This document shows, in pieces, positions 35,791 to 48,768 of a DNA stretch of 64,000 nucleotides. The stretch lies in contig BROE01000022.1 of the NCBI GenBank assembly GCA_036571765.1, positions 2,682,162 through 2,746,161 on the forward strand, given 5' to 3'. The notes below the pieces were generated by a model that was not told the DNA's origin, did not search any database, and saw only the letters and a program-made list of their open reading frames with translations. A program made the translations under genes and the position numbers. The stretch is from Plecoglossus altivelis (Eukaryota; Chordata; Actinopteri; Osmeriformes; Plecoglossidae). Each line of letters opens with the position of its first letter. Position 1 is the stretch's first letter.

Positions 35791-36955
35791 GAGGTAGAGC
35801 GAGGAAGCAGCAGACACAGTCCAAGATGACAGCCCTCCGCATCACACTCCTTGTTCAGTGCTGCTAGCAGACGTCTGATCTTGCTGGCTGGATGTTCAGG
35901 CCAACCCCTAGTCTAGGCAGTCTTCAGGGTAGGCCATCCTACCCTGAAGCCATCATGATTACAAACAATGTCAAAAAGAACAGCATTCTCTGAATCTTCC
36001 CCAGGTCTCTTGCTCTGCATTCCAGTTTCTAGATGTCAGCTAGGTTGGGCTGCACAGGAATACTTTTGGATGTTCTAGTGGCTGTGCTTGAATGTTCAGG
36101 TTTGTGTGTAGAAAAACGTGGTTAGTCTGGGATTAAACTTTCTGCCTCCGATCACAGATCTCTCAACATAACCAGTCGAGCTGTCATAGTAGCTACAGTG
36201 TGTCTTGTTCAGATGGGTCAGCCTTGCTGAAGACAGAGGCTGAACTGCATTTCAGGGAGATCATTCCCAAATTCATACTTCATCTCTCCAGAGCAGCTTT
36301 GTAAGGAGATGGACTTACACGGATGGGAGTAAAATAAATTCACTTAGGATCCTTAATACCTCTGATTTACAATGGCCCAGGACAGTCTAAGACATCCTGT
36401 AATTTCATTTTTCATAGTCTGGACAGCTTATTCAGACAAAAAAGTAAGAAAAATAAAAGTTTTGGCAGATTGCTGCCATGTCCATATAACTCGTGCAACC
36501 AGATTTCTTCTCACACAATCGTAAACTAAATCTGAGAGTTGACAGATGTTTTAAAATATGTAGGATGTTCTTCATCAGAAAATCGTTTTTTTTTGTTTTT
36601 GAATTGAGAACATAGAATGTATGTTACTGTGCCTTACTGCTTGAACTATCCATAAAAGTCAGGAACTAGTTTATCAGTCAACATCTCCACACTATCATGT
36701 AAAAGCCACAACCCAGCAGTTTATCACAGCACCTGAAGTCCTGAACACCACAAGCCTGGTGTTTTCTTTCCCAGGACGTTCCCTTCCTCCACCCTGTGTC
36801 TCCATGTCCACAGTCCTGACAGAGAACTCCCATCTAAAGCCTTAAAAGACGAGGGACATCAAAGCAGCTCCCTGAGAGACCAAGGCTTTCCAAAACAAAC
36901 ACAGGAGGTGGGAACCAGGGACTGGTCATCCTGGTGTGTTTGTCTTTCAGCTGTT
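35791..36955. other. Unique sequence
   Basis: AT-leaning unique DNA with no feature recognised. Confidence 0.4.
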
Positions 36956-36967
36956 CAGCCAGCAGGC

Positions 36968-36998
36968 ACATGGCGGCAGACGTCCCGATGACGTCATG
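36968..36998. promoter_or_regulatory. CRE palindrome beside an ATGGCGGC (YY1-like) motif
   Basis: TGACGTCA at 36989-36996 is the full palindromic cAMP-response element. CACATGGCGGC, 10-20 bp upstream, fits the YY1 core ATGGCGGC. The pairing is typical of vertebrate promoters and enhancers. The local sequence is somewhat GC-rich and a CpG-containing stretch follows to 37160. No transcript start can be shown here, and single motifs occur by chance. Confidence 0.3.
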
Positions 36999-36999
36999 A

Positions 37000-39017
37000 G
37001 GGGGTGAGAGAAGGGTGAGTCTCCCCTGAGGGACACGCCTACTTCCTGGGTTCCACGGGTCACCAGGGGCCCGCGAGTGATGTCACTGAATCACGTTTAA
37101 GTCTCTCCGTCTCAGAGTCCCTCGATACTTCGTAGGACCGATTTCGGTTAGCGAGGAGAGGTTCTCTCCATCTTGATTGCTCCACCCTCACAAACTCGGT
37201 TTATCACCTGTCAGTCACACATTATTGTCTTTGGATGATGAATGTACAGTGTGAGTCTGGTCATTTTACGGCATACTCAGCTGAGATCTTCTCGGTGGTT
37301 GGTGCCTGAACATGGACTGTTTCAGCAGCTCAATGTGTTTGAGTGAGTCATTCTTACAGCATCATTAGGATCAGTTCAACATCATTGAAAAATAAGAAGT
37401 GGTTGCATTCAATCATCATCAAATTGCAGGCTGCTGACAAAAGCATGCGAAAGAAGTTAGTTCAAGCAAATATTGCAAAGATTTACTGTCAGTGACTGCA
37501 CTGTGCTTTTCTACAGTCACTAACTGTAAATACAGATTTAATCTGACTCACGTTTACTTCATTGTAAACCCTGGGCCTTGGTTTAATTAGACGCGTTTGT
37601 AAACTTTTGGATAGTAGTCACACGTTCCTTTAATGTAAAGGGGTTTTTTAAAATCAACATCCCTGCCTTGGATTCCAAAACAGTGAAACCTTCACTTGGT
37701 GTTCTACAAACGGTGAACACCCTGAGAACCTCTGCAAAAACAAGACAAACAGACTGTATGATGTCTACTGTTATGGATAATACATTTACAGCCTGGCGGT
37801 CATCCACTCACCAAGAGGGGGAAAGGAAGAAAAGTTGAGATTTCTCCAGGAGATGGTGGGATACTGGTCCCCAAAGACCTTTGATGGAAATGTATTTCGG
37901 CGCAGCTTTGAGGGACTTACTGTAAGATTGCAGCTCTGGGATGCATCATTTTCACACATGCTTCCCTGCTGTCTGTGTGGAAGCACTTGTAGCTCTCTCT
38001 CTCTCTGTCACCCGGGTCACAGGCCTGGGAAAGAGGGCAAGGCTCAGCAGAAGCTCCTCTGGCACAGCGTTGAGGCTGTGCAGGAAGGGAAACATTTGTT
38101 TGGTCCTTGGACCTGTTTTTGATTTTAGTTACATGACAGAGGTGTCCAAAAGGTCATGAGTTGCCAGTTAAAACACAGGAATCCTGCCAGCGACAGCCAG
38201 TTTTACTCATTATGTTGCCATACCTCTGCTGATAAACCACTGCCACAAACATTGTTGTGGTCATCTATAGATGACACAGGAGGGTGTAAAAGACATTGCT
38301 CAGGATGTGTGCACCTTGAAGGCTACAAGGTTTGTAAAGTCCTCTCTAATCTGGGTCCAAAAACGTTAAAATAGGGTGGGAACTGTCTGTCTAAGCCGAT
38401 GTCTAACCCCACACCCTCAAAGTAGTTGTAAAATGTTTATTACTATAGCCTACATTAAATATCGAATCTATATGTCATCGTGAAGGCATTGGCACAATCA
38501 CTTCTAAGAAAGAAAAACAATAGCAATAGCAACTTGGTGTCTCTTTTAACAGCATGGATCATATTGTGTCTACTAATGGAAAGCATCGGTTTTGAGGCCG
38601 ACAATTTCCAATGATTTGGAAACACTTCAGTAAAAAAAAAGACTTCAATCTGAAGGGAGTTCCACTGTTTTTCTATGGTCTTACAGTTTGTGGTGTCTAA
38701 GCTGACAGCTCACCCTCAGGGTTTTCCAATGTCCGTCAAACTGGATCACCCCACACCACTGGCATGTCCGGAATCACGAGTGGGCGTGCCCCTGGCTCAG
38801 TCCCCTGCACGCTGTCACCATGTCAGACTAATTAAATGTGCGCTCACTGAAATAAATGAACGGGTTGGATTTCACAGAGGAAAGGTCTACCGTAGCTGCT
38901 TTTTGGATACCTCCTTCGCACACTGAGGATCTCACAGCTTCACAAAATTCACCCTGGAAGTTCAAAGTTGGAACACACACACAAATGCAGACTTTTCTTG
39001 GAGCGGTGGTCTCTTTC
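37000..39017. other. Unique sequence
   Basis: No repeat recognised apart from a short CT run at 37993-38007. A + frame at 38010-38122 after GGTCACAG reads AQQKLLWHSVEAVQEGKH and looks protein-like, but no donor follows before TGA. Confidence 0.35.
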
Positions 39018-39418
39018 ATCTTCCCTGGAGAACAGCACTGTAATGTAACGTCAGACAGGGTCTACTTCAACTACCCTGGAGAACAGTGCTGTAATGTAAC
39101 GTCAGACAGGGCCTACCTCAGCTACTCTGGAGAACAGAGCTGTAATGTAACGTCAGACAGGGCCTACCTCAGCTACTCTGGAGAACAGAGCTGTAACGTA
39201 ACATCAGACAGGGTCTACTTCAACTACCCTGGAGAACAGTGCTGTAACGTAACGTCAGACAGGGCCTACTTCAACTACTCTGGAGAACAGTGCTGTAACG
39301 TAACATCAGACAGGGCCTACTTCAACTACCCTGGAGAACAGAGCTGTAACGTAACATCAGACAGGGTCTACTTCAACTACCCTGGAGAACAGTGCTGTAA
39401 CGTAATGTTAAACAGGGC
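39018..39418. repeat. 51-bp minisatellite with conserved open frame, 8 copies
   Basis: Eight copies of a 51-bp unit (17 codons). In the + frame each translates close to PGEQCCNVTSDRAYFNY, with Cys-Asn-Val-Thr conserved in seven copies. Copies differ by substitutions only, without frameshifts, and some follow a shared pattern (AACGTCA versus AACATCA). The array sits in a 202-aa frame (38856-39464) with no signal peptide and no recognised domain. Because 51 is a multiple of three, an open frame needs no selection. Confidence 0.93.
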
Positions 39419-40952
39419 CGCTCCCGATGGCTCACAGGACACTTTCTTGTCCTATGTAGGCTGAGACCTTCTAACAGCAGCCTGGGTTTGAATACAGCAT
39501 GTCATACCTCTCTCTCTTGCTCTCTCTCTCTCCCTGCCTGCCTTTCCTATCACACTTCACTTATAATTCTGTCTCAGAAAACAAGGAAATGCCAGAAGAT
39601 ATAAAAAAGAGAGACACATCTAACAACTGTTAGCCTTTCCTCCAGCTTCTTCTAGAACACCACCCGGGAAGGATGAACGTGTAACCCATGCCACGCCCCG
39701 CCCAAGGGGTCAGTTAGGGTTAGGTCCCTATTAGCACATCAGACAGTTTCCCTGTGTGTTTGTATCTATGTTTTTGGTGTGATAAATCTTTTCTCTGCAG
39801 AGACAGCCATTTAGCATGTGGCTTGTTACAAAAAAAGAAGACCTTGTGATTTATATTGCAAGTCTTGGAATACACAGAAGCAGCTTGGCCATGTCGCAAC
39901 AGGGTAAAGAGCTCATGCCAAATTAATCCATAAATTCACCACTACTTTGTTTTCATTTTAAAACATAATTTTACACTGACGTAGATTGAAAATCTATTCC
40001 ACATGGGCACGTGCAGCACAACATCAAGTTAATCTGAACATAAATAATGAGAGGTTCCTCAGTTTTGAGCAAAGATAAAAGATGTCAGTGCTCATATCCT
40101 TATAAACTTGCTCACTAACCTAACTTGGAGGAAGAGATCTAACAAAGTGCGTTATTCAGTCTTAATGTTTAGTCAAGGCTTTTTTCATTTAGCTACTTCT
40201 TTGAATAAGTGTTTTTTTCAAAGGGGAAACTAAAGTGAAACCAGATTGACTAAATCAATGAACTTCCCTACAATGGCCCAGTTTTAGAGACACCTGTCGT
40301 TTCACAAAGGATCAAATCAATCTGGTTGAAGTTAAACGCTGGGACCAGTGTCTACTTAACGAATTGCTCCATTTTGTAGGGTGACACTTTCTCTGGTTCA
40401 GCTGTATAATGTGTAGAAGCACAGTGACTACACTGTGTCGAATCCAAACGCAACGACTTCCATGTGTGTCTGCGTATCATGACAGCACATGAATCGCCAG
40501 AATAGAGGCACCTCTTTGAAGCTCGGCGTTCAACGAAAGTTGAAAAAGGCCAAGTTGCATCAGAGGAACAGGTTGACGTATAAACCACAGCTAGGCTCAG
40601 TTACAGAGAGAAGCTTTATTGACCAAAATCCTCTGAATACGCCCAAGTAGCCAAAATGCAAATGCTTTACTCATTCCAAATGTATTACATGTTTCAGCCT
40701 CTGATGGTTTCTACCTTCTACCTTATCCATCCACATGATTCCCATTTTCAGACAGTCTATGCTTGTCAGTCTCCTGCAGGGCTGCTGGTTAGCAAACTGA
40801 TTGATCTCCAGATGATGAAGCGTTTGGCTCAGCAGACGGAAGGTGAATCTCAGACACCCACATATGTAGGAGATCCCTGCATGTAGCGTGGATGTGATCC
40901 GGCTGTTAGGTTGGAGAAACTGCCCCACTTCCACAAACCAATTTGCACAGGG
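39419..40952. other. Unique sequence
   Basis: Short CT run at 39510-39540. A minus-strand frame at 40352-40588 (78 aa, Cys/Ser-rich) has no recognised domain. No element seen. Confidence 0.35.
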
Positions 40953-41140
40953 TTCCAGACCAGGACTAACCCTGCCACACCACAACCTCAGATCACTACA
41001 AACCAGTTCTAACCTGACCACCACAATTTAATCTAGACCACTGCAGACCGGTTCTAACCTGACCACCACAATTTCATCTAGACCACTGCAGACCAGTTCT
41101 AACCCTGCCACACCACAACTTCATCTGGACTACTTCTGAT
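40953..41140. repeat. 45-bp minisatellite, about 4 copies
   Basis: Units of GTTCTAACCTGACCACCACA plus ATTTCATCTAGACCACTGCAGACC. The two central copies differ at two or three positions. The outer two have CTGCCACACCACAAC instead of CTGACCACCACAAT and are more diverged. Confidence 0.88.
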
Positions 41141-42852
41141 GAGATCAGCATCAGGTCCTAGGCTGAGAAGGGAGGTGATTGCATGATCTACCCCCTCGCC
41201 CTCTCTCTTGTACTCCATTCCTCAAACGGAGAAAAAGGCTGTCTCCTTTGCCAGGATGGATGTTCGGGGTTGGAGAGGGGGAGAGGGGACCCGCATGGTC
41301 TTTCCCATACGTCTTTCTCGTTGATGGAGAGTTGCTGGAGCAGAGCACAGAGCCCTGTCGGTAATCATCCCCCTGACAGGCCTAAGAGCTTTCAGGTGGG
41401 AGTGAAGTGTGAGGACCTGTGGTCAAGTGGAAAGGCTGTGCTCTTTGTACACCGCAGCTGCATGGCTCCCTGGGATCGTAACAATATGCTTGGGTATCTC
41501 AGTGGATAGCTGTGCAGAGGCACTGAACAGTAGACTCGTGTACAGTATGATAGCAAAACATGAGACAGGTTGTTATGTAAACTGACAATGTGTAGCAACT
41601 CTGGAGGACTTGGTGTTTAGAGTAGACTTCGATTATTTTTTTATATTATTGGTTTAGACAGGGCAGGAACAGACCATTCCGGTGTAGCTGAACTCGCTAC
41701 AAATAAACTAGAAACAAAGACATTTGTTGGTAGTTTTGCTTTGACCTCCAAATTTTTTTGGGATTTGTGCAGAAACCTCAAGAAGCTTTTCATGCACAAA
41801 CTGCTCATGGACTAAAGTCATGATTCGTCGACGCTATGAAAAATCTATGACACGATTTAAACACATGCAGGCTAACGCTATTTTTACGTCTCTCTTTCTT
41901 GTGGTTACAATTGTTTATAGATTGTGTCGTTCTAATTTTTGGTTTTGTAAGTCAAAATAAATATGTAATAAAATCTATACCAAGGTCTTTATAGAACATC
42001 GGCGAACACAGAGGCTTCGTTTTGTTTCATTGACTGCTCAACACTCGGGATTGAGAGATTAGACACATGAACATAATCGACTATTTGAAAGTAAACTTTT
42101 CCAGGATGAATAATAACAAACAGTCAAAGCACTGTACAACTGTACAAACTACAAGGGTTAACATACTTGACGTTAGTTTTCATACTATGTACTCATAAAG
42201 CTGGATGCTGTAGACATATGGTTCCACTTTTTCCTCACTGTGAGGGTTGGAGCAATAGTTATTTCTTAGTGGTTGCTATATGGTTGTTATGCAGTCTAAA
42301 TAAATAGGCACATGTGTATAGTTCAGCTCATTTGGTATTCCTGTAGAGGAGAGCTGAAGGGAGAGTGTAAATCATTGGTCTACACATTTAGTACGGCTTG
42401 ATTGTTACAGACATCTAAAGATGTCTGAAGTCTGCGTGTTCTGAAAGAGGGGCCTGAGTAAGTGCTGAATGTAACCAGAGTGATGAATTTGATCCCATAT
42501 GGTTGGCAGTAAAATAAAATATACAACGGCGTATTATAAGCCATGCTAATATTGAAATTTGTAAGTGTTGACAGTTGATTTGAGTGCCTGCACAGCTAAC
42601 TATTCACGTTTTCTTTCCAGACCTGAATGACCTATTGACAGGTACAATAACTTGTTTTGACTTTACTTGGCGGGCGATCAAGCCGCCTCATCATCAGTGA
42701 GTCGTTCTAACAGCTGGACATTTCTCTGTTGACGTTTTAAGCATTCACTAGGTTTACAGAAAACACGCTGCAATAAACACCTAGAACAAAAGGGCGATTG
42801 CCATGGCAACATGCACTTTTTCCCCCTTCCTCTTCAGCCGTATCCCTGAGAG
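41141..42852. other. Unique sequence
   Basis: No gene recognised. A perfect short hairpin lies at 42408-42427. AT-rich from about 41640 onward. Confidence 0.4.
42408..42427. repeat. Short perfect hairpin
   Basis: CAGACATCT and AGATGTCTG form 9-bp arms around AA. No U-tract or flanking homology is seen that would give it a function. Confidence 0.5.
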
Positions 42853-43050
42853 GTTTTGGACACATGCACTTCCTTCCTTTGGGCACATCCACTTCCTTCC
42901 TTTGGGCACATCCACTTCCTTCCTTTGGGCACATCCACCTCCTTCTTTTGGACACATGCACTTCCTTCCTATGGGCACATGCCCATCCTTCCTATGGGCA
43001 CATCCACTTCCTTCCTAAGGACGCATGCACTTCCTTCCAATGGCTGTCAA
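42853..43050. repeat. 24-bp minisatellite, 8 copies
   Basis: Units of GCACATCCACTT plus CCTTCCTTTGGG. The first two internal copies are identical. Later copies vary (TCTTTTGGAC, CCTATGGGC, CCTAAGGACGC). Three + frames and two minus frames stay open because 24 is a multiple of three. Confidence 0.93.
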
Positions 43051-46000
43051 ACTCATTCACCAACACCATGTTGGGAGAGGCAAAAGACAGCTTGGCCAAT
43101 ACTATCAAATAATATTTGACAAAATTGGACACACATGCAAATTTTGTCTTCAAAACCTTACCACCTTTCTCTCCTGCTTGCAAATACAATAAACACTTGC
43201 TGCTAAAATTAATTATTCTGCTCAGGAAAAAGAAACCTTCTGGAGAGTGATACTTCTGACAACACACCTGGTTTCAAGCCTGCCTTCATGTTCAACCCCC
43301 CTGAAGAGACAGATAGCTTCTCAATTAAATGACTCCTTTTAAAATCATTATTATTTCTCACATCTTTCAGGAGTGACTCATTGGTTCCTCATGTCATCCC
43401 TCTTGGTAGATTCCTTTGGGACACATTTAACTTTCTGTAGCGCAGTCTACTCCAGCCTACAGCGACTACCATATTACATATACATAGTTAATCTGGGGCA
43501 CCTCTTAATTGTGTGGAGTTGAACTTGATGACATATTCATGGGAGGTTAACGCTGGTGAGCGATAAGCACACACAAACAGAGAGACGTAGGTTGACTTCT
43601 CAAAGCACATTCCAAGAATCCAATGCCTTGGGTTCTTTCCAGTCTATTGTTTGAATAATTGGTGCTGTATCAAGTGTCAGACAGGCTTGTCTGAGCACTC
43701 ATCTGAGAACATCACATCATTGATTGCTCTAATAGGAAGTGGTGCAGACATGCCTAATGAACTTCAGTTTCATTTACAGTAACTCCATTATGAACCAGTA
43801 ATGGAATGCATTAGACCTCCATTGTATATCTTGAAAGTCATGGATGTCAAACGCATTACTACTAATGCGTTACATTACTGCTATGCATTACCATCAAACG
43901 CATTACTAAAGTCATGAATGTCAAACGTATTACTACCATCATGGATGTCAACTAATGGTTGATTCATGGGATTTTACTTGGAAATAAAATGCATTTATTC
44001 ATCAGTACTGCATTCCATTTCAATACCCCAAATGTCAATTCATTAATGATAACGCTACAAAATGAGAGCTTTAGCAGATGACAACCGAAGCCTTAAATGT
44101 ACCCAGATACACACCAAATTCTTGAAAAAACACAAAGGATTGAAGATGTGTCGTCTTCATGATCCTTTCATCCCGTTTGTGTATCAGTACTCCAGTCCAA
44201 CAGGTGTCAGTAATACAGTGTTAAAGCTGTTTACAAAACACAAGTTAAGAAGAAAGCTCTTTCTGTCTGGCTTTGGAAAGCTGATTTGAAAACAAACCAT
44301 ATGTCTCAAAAGGCATACTTTTAACGCTAAGTATTTAATAGGTATCGCAGCTATCCCTTTATTGTATACTGTTGTAGAAAGCATGCATACTCGCCACCTG
44401 TTTGGAATGTACTGCACTGTCATAAATCCCCTTAACTGGAGCACTGGTTTTCACTGGTGAAGACTGGTTTGTACTGGTCCATACTGGTTTTCACTGAACA
44501 GATATTGTATTGTTGTCCTCAGAGTTGATGCTTCGCGTGTACAAAAGGTTATGGGTTGGAAAAAAAGAGAAGCATGTTAGCAAGGATACCACCTTATACC
44601 ATTGGATATATATAAGGCCTCACCCAGGTATTTTTGGCCACATTATCACTGTGTACCACGGATCAGAACTAAGTATTCGTCTGATATACTATGTAGTATT
44701 GTAGAATGCCATTTTAGATGCTGAGAACTTTAGAAAATGCAGCTGGGTTTGTACCGAGATCTCAATTCATAGAAATGGAACAAGCATTTTGTTCAGTGTC
44801 TGTTCTGAGCATAAGAGTATTACAAGAATACCAGTTATCTATCTGGGAGAAGTAAATCAGTTTTGCGATCCAAGGGATAGCACCGGATTTACAGAGAAAC
44901 TCTGCTTCAACCTCGCTGGTTTCTGGAACCCATGGCGTGGACCCAGTGGGTGCGACTATCCAGCTTAGATCTCTTTTTACGTCTGACTTTCAAAAAAAGA
45001 AGTTGTTGATCCTTGAGGGTTTCATAAATGATTGCGTATTTCAGAGAGGCAATACCTCAGGCGCCACTTTAGCTGAGGACACTGCAGTGAGGCTTGGAAA
45101 TGACGCTGTTTGGTCTTCCCTGGTCGGCCTGGGCTGAGCGCACACTGGTGAGGTCTGTGGCGTTCACCACAGTGGGAAAACTTGAGGTCTCAGTGTACAT
45201 TTGGTTGAGCCAAGCTTTAGGCCCAGAGAGGAGGATGTGATGGGCTCAGGCCAAGGCCAGGTGCAGCCTGTTAGTATCCATCTGGACACCATAACGTGGG
45301 ACCCAGCAGGGACGAGCTAGGCCAAGCCCAAACACACAGAGCTCAAATTAGCTTTACGACGTAATATTGTGGCCCCCTCACGTGGCCATGACACCAATTA
45401 AGCTTCAAAGAATGCAGCCTCTCCCCTGTTCCTTCTATATCCTACTCTGCAGATTTGAGATTGAGCATTTGTTGATTTTATGGTTTTAAACCTTGCATGA
45501 TGATGAAGTTTAGGTTAAATTATTGGTTTACATGTGAAGTCATAGGGGAATATGTTTTTGTTGCTTTTGGGGGATTTACTCATAAGTAATCATCTTGTTT
45601 AGGTCTTGTCTAATTTACTTGATACAATGCGGCACTGACTTACCATACCGCAATATTCTTCTCCACAAACAAGCAGAATTCCACCCAATATTCATCCAGC
45701 ATGAACTAAAAGAGACCGCATTCATTTTTATTGCCTTTTTTCATAACTGTTCATCAGAGCTAACACTAAAGAAAGTCACGCCATTCTGTTCATCTTGTTT
45801 TTGCTGTTTAGCCTATAACTTAAAGTACATTGCTTTTGCACAGAGGCCCAACTTGTATTAATCAACACTATAAAGTGAAATGGATCTGCTGATCTGGGGA
45901 GTTCCACAGCTGAAATGATTTCTGGCTTGTACACCTACATTTTCAACTACTTTCTCTCTCAACTTTAAAGAGTGACGTATGGGCAATTTCTTGTTAAACA

Positions 46001-47542
46001 GTCTAACAATTCCAACAGCAAACAAACGTCTAAATAGAGTAATGTTGACAACCGGCATTGTGTTCTTTGGGGACTTTCTGTGGTAGGTTGCACTTTCAAG
46101 CTCCCTGCTTTCAGAATAAGTACCATTCCATCCACACACACCTTGTCCAGGCACATGCTTTTCAGGTTGATACAGACGTCTAGACAGAGAACAGAGAATC
46201 TCTTGTGAAAACTCCTTGCGGACCATTCAGACATCGCTGTCATGAGTAGCCAGGCTTGATGTCTGTCTTAGGATAACATGTAGGATGTCAGTTTGAGTTA
46301 TTTTGAAGGTTATTTGAGGAATACATGAACATACAATTTGTATTAGTAACCGTTTTATCGTACGTTTTCGCAACAGAAACGGCAATGAAAGGAAATATGG
46401 TGATTTCTTAACGACTCTTATTCCATATTCAGGCCAGAATCTAGCACGTTTATTCATGGAATGGTCCACTCCAGCATTGTGCAATGTCACATTTGTTCTA
46501 GATGAACTCCTGATATTTAAAAGACACCTTATTTTAATAAATCTAGTAAGTGTGCTTGCTATCAGCTAACGCTAACTAGCCGCAGTTTCAAACGTCAAGA
46601 CGTAAAACCCGCGTCAGTACCTAGTTAGTTAGATATCTTCCGAAAGTTATCTAGTTAACTGTCTTGTTGCAACTACAGAAACAGCAGACTAGTTAGCTGC
46701 AAAACGAAACGGCACAGGCACAGGCCGACAATATCTCGTATGTAGGTAGACGCTTCCTGTGAACACCTTGCTTTTTAGGCAGTTTTTACTAAAAGTACCT
46801 TTACCGCGACACTAGCATACGCGTCTGTGTTGTTCTAATTATCCAGAAAAGCAACTGCATTAGTTAAAGCTAGTATACAGCATGTCCCGACCGCAGTAGT
46901 TAGAAGTTAGAAAGCAAAACAGTCATACTTTAAATATCCGACATTGAAAATCAAAACAACCGGCATTTTTGTGTGCCGTTCTATAAACGTTTTATAATTT
47001 AATCAAAATATCAAAACAAGAAACGGGAAAGAAAGGTTAGCCTGTCTTAATTAGCTAGCTATTTAAGTGGGCGTGTCTGTTGGATTTGCATGAAGAGGGA
47101 TCCTGTGTTGTGTAATACTAGTAGTGTCAAACACTCTCTATTCTTGTTAGCTAGTTGCCTAACTTGATGTGGCAGAGGTCCAACTTATACTCGTAGATTT
47201 TCACAGTTGAAATACTTTCTGGCCTGTTGACCTATCTGAAAGGTTCCCTTTTAATGATTATTATTACACACAGACTACTCTAGGTTACTCAAGGGGGTGC
47301 TCAGCAAATGTGTGCCTCTGTCACTTGACGTTGTCTGTAAGAGCTGTTGTTCTACCTTGGACTGTTAACAAAGTAAAAAGGTTAAAAAAAAGCTTTCTTG
47401 TTTGCCACACCTTGTTAAATTTACCAGAACTGTAGTCTTTTAAAAGCAGACGTTTACTCCACGCATTACTGAAGATTTACTTTATGGGAGCCATGGTGTT
47501 CAGAGTGTGGGCCAAAGTGTTGCACCAGTCAAGCATGGGAAG
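43051..47542. other. Long unique region
   Basis: 4.5 kb with only minor internal repetition: a GTCAAACGCATTACT motif at 43848-43932 and ACTGGTTTTCACTG words at 44445-44496. 45040-45340 is GC-richer. ORFs of 60-122 aa have no recognised domain. No transposon or RNA gene seen. Confidence 0.35.
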
Positions 47543-47956
47543 TTGGGTGGAGGGGTGTACAGATGGTATGGAGAGGTGGGTGGAGGTGTGCAGAGATGGT
47601 ATGGAGAGGTGGGTGGAGGTGTGCAGAGATGGTATGGAGAGGTGGGTGGAGGTGTGTAGAGATGGTATGGAGAGGTGGGTGGAGGTGTGCAGAGATGGTA
47701 TGGAGAGGTGGGTGGAGGTGTGTAGAGATGACATGGAGAGGTGGGTGGAGATGTGCAGAGATGGTATGGAGAAGTGGGTGGAGGTGTGTAGAGATGGTAT
47801 GGAGAGGTGGGTGGAGGTGTGTCGAGATGACATGGAGAGGTGGGTGGAGGTGTGTAGAGATGGTATGGAGAGGTGGGTGGAGGTGTGTAGAGATGGTATG
47901 GAGAGGTGGGTGGAGATGTGCAGAGATGGTATGGAGAAGTGGGTGGAGATGTACAG
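47543..47956. repeat. 33-bp minisatellite, about 12.5 copies
   Basis: Units of GGTATGGAGAGGTGGGTGGA plus GGTGTGCAGAGAT. Variants (GACATGG for GGTATGG, GAAGTGG for GAGGTGG, GTCGAG or GTAGAG for GCAGAG) recur in order, which suggests block duplications. In one + frame the unit reads GMERWVEVCRD, and the array fills most of a 203-aa frame (47484-48095). Other frames and the minus strand are also open. Confidence 0.94.
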
Positions 47957-48528
47957 TATAGGTTTGTCAAGCAGCAGTAAGAGCCAGCAGTTTGACATGA
48001 AAACAGAGACAGCCTGTTTAAGGAGAAGTCCTGAAATGATTACAGTAGATGGAACCTTTCATCTGGCTTCTGCTCTTTCGAGGTGCTTGTTCTGATCAAT
48101 TAAACAGCATTGGTTCTTTTAGCTTCTGACATCTTGTTTATACATGTAGACCCTCCTTTCTGCCTCTACGAAATTATGGGATGGTATCTAGGTGGATGGT
48201 TCTCTGGATTTGAGACTATAAATAGAGGTGGAAAATGCAGCTATAGGTGTTTCCCTAATGTTGATGTAAATCTCTGATCTCTAGAGACATAGTGATAACA
48301 CAGCCTACATTTTCTAAGTGGAAGTAGTTATTATTCCAGTTCACAATGCCTCGGTTGTCATGTACCATGAATAACCTATTAGGCCTAAGTTCTACATGTA
48401 TGGTAAGGTTTATAAATAATAGAAAAACAAACTGTATCAAAGGCATTATTTAAAGGTTTGCTTACTGTTTTGATTGGAAATCAACACTGTGATTAAAATT
48501 TCAGTGGACGATCTCAATGACCAATGAA
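47957..48528. other. Unique AT-rich sequence
   Basis: No feature recognised between two minisatellites. Confidence 0.4.
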
Positions 48529-48768
48529 CAGCATGCAGTGAGCAGCACGCAGTGGGCAGCATGCAGTGAGCGGTATGCAGTGGGCAGCATGCAGTGAGAA
48601 GCATGCAGTGGGCAGCATGCAGTGAGCAGCATGCAGTGGGCAGCATGCAGTGAGCGGTATGCAGTGGGCAGCATGCAGTGAGCGGCATGCAGTGGGCAGT
48701 GAGCAGCATGCAGTGGGTAGCATGCAGTGAGCAGCATGCAGTGGGCAGCATGCAGTGAACAGCATAAA
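48529..48768. repeat. 14-bp minisatellite, CAGCATGCAGTGRG, about 17 copies
   Basis: Alternating units ending GTGAG and GTGGG give a 28-bp dimer period. Most units contain GCATGC, so GCATG is present on both strands. Variants CACGC and TATGC occur in a few units, and one unit is truncated to CAGTGAG. Three minus-strand frames are open (Cys/His/Ala/Leu repeats) and are artefacts. Confidence 0.94.

Noticed and set aside
38010..38122. Exon-like frame AQQKLLWHSVEAVQEGKH
   Set aside because: No donor before the in-frame TGA and no known family.
39711..39730. TTAGGGTTAGG as a telomere remnant
   Set aside because: Fewer than two full units; expected by chance.
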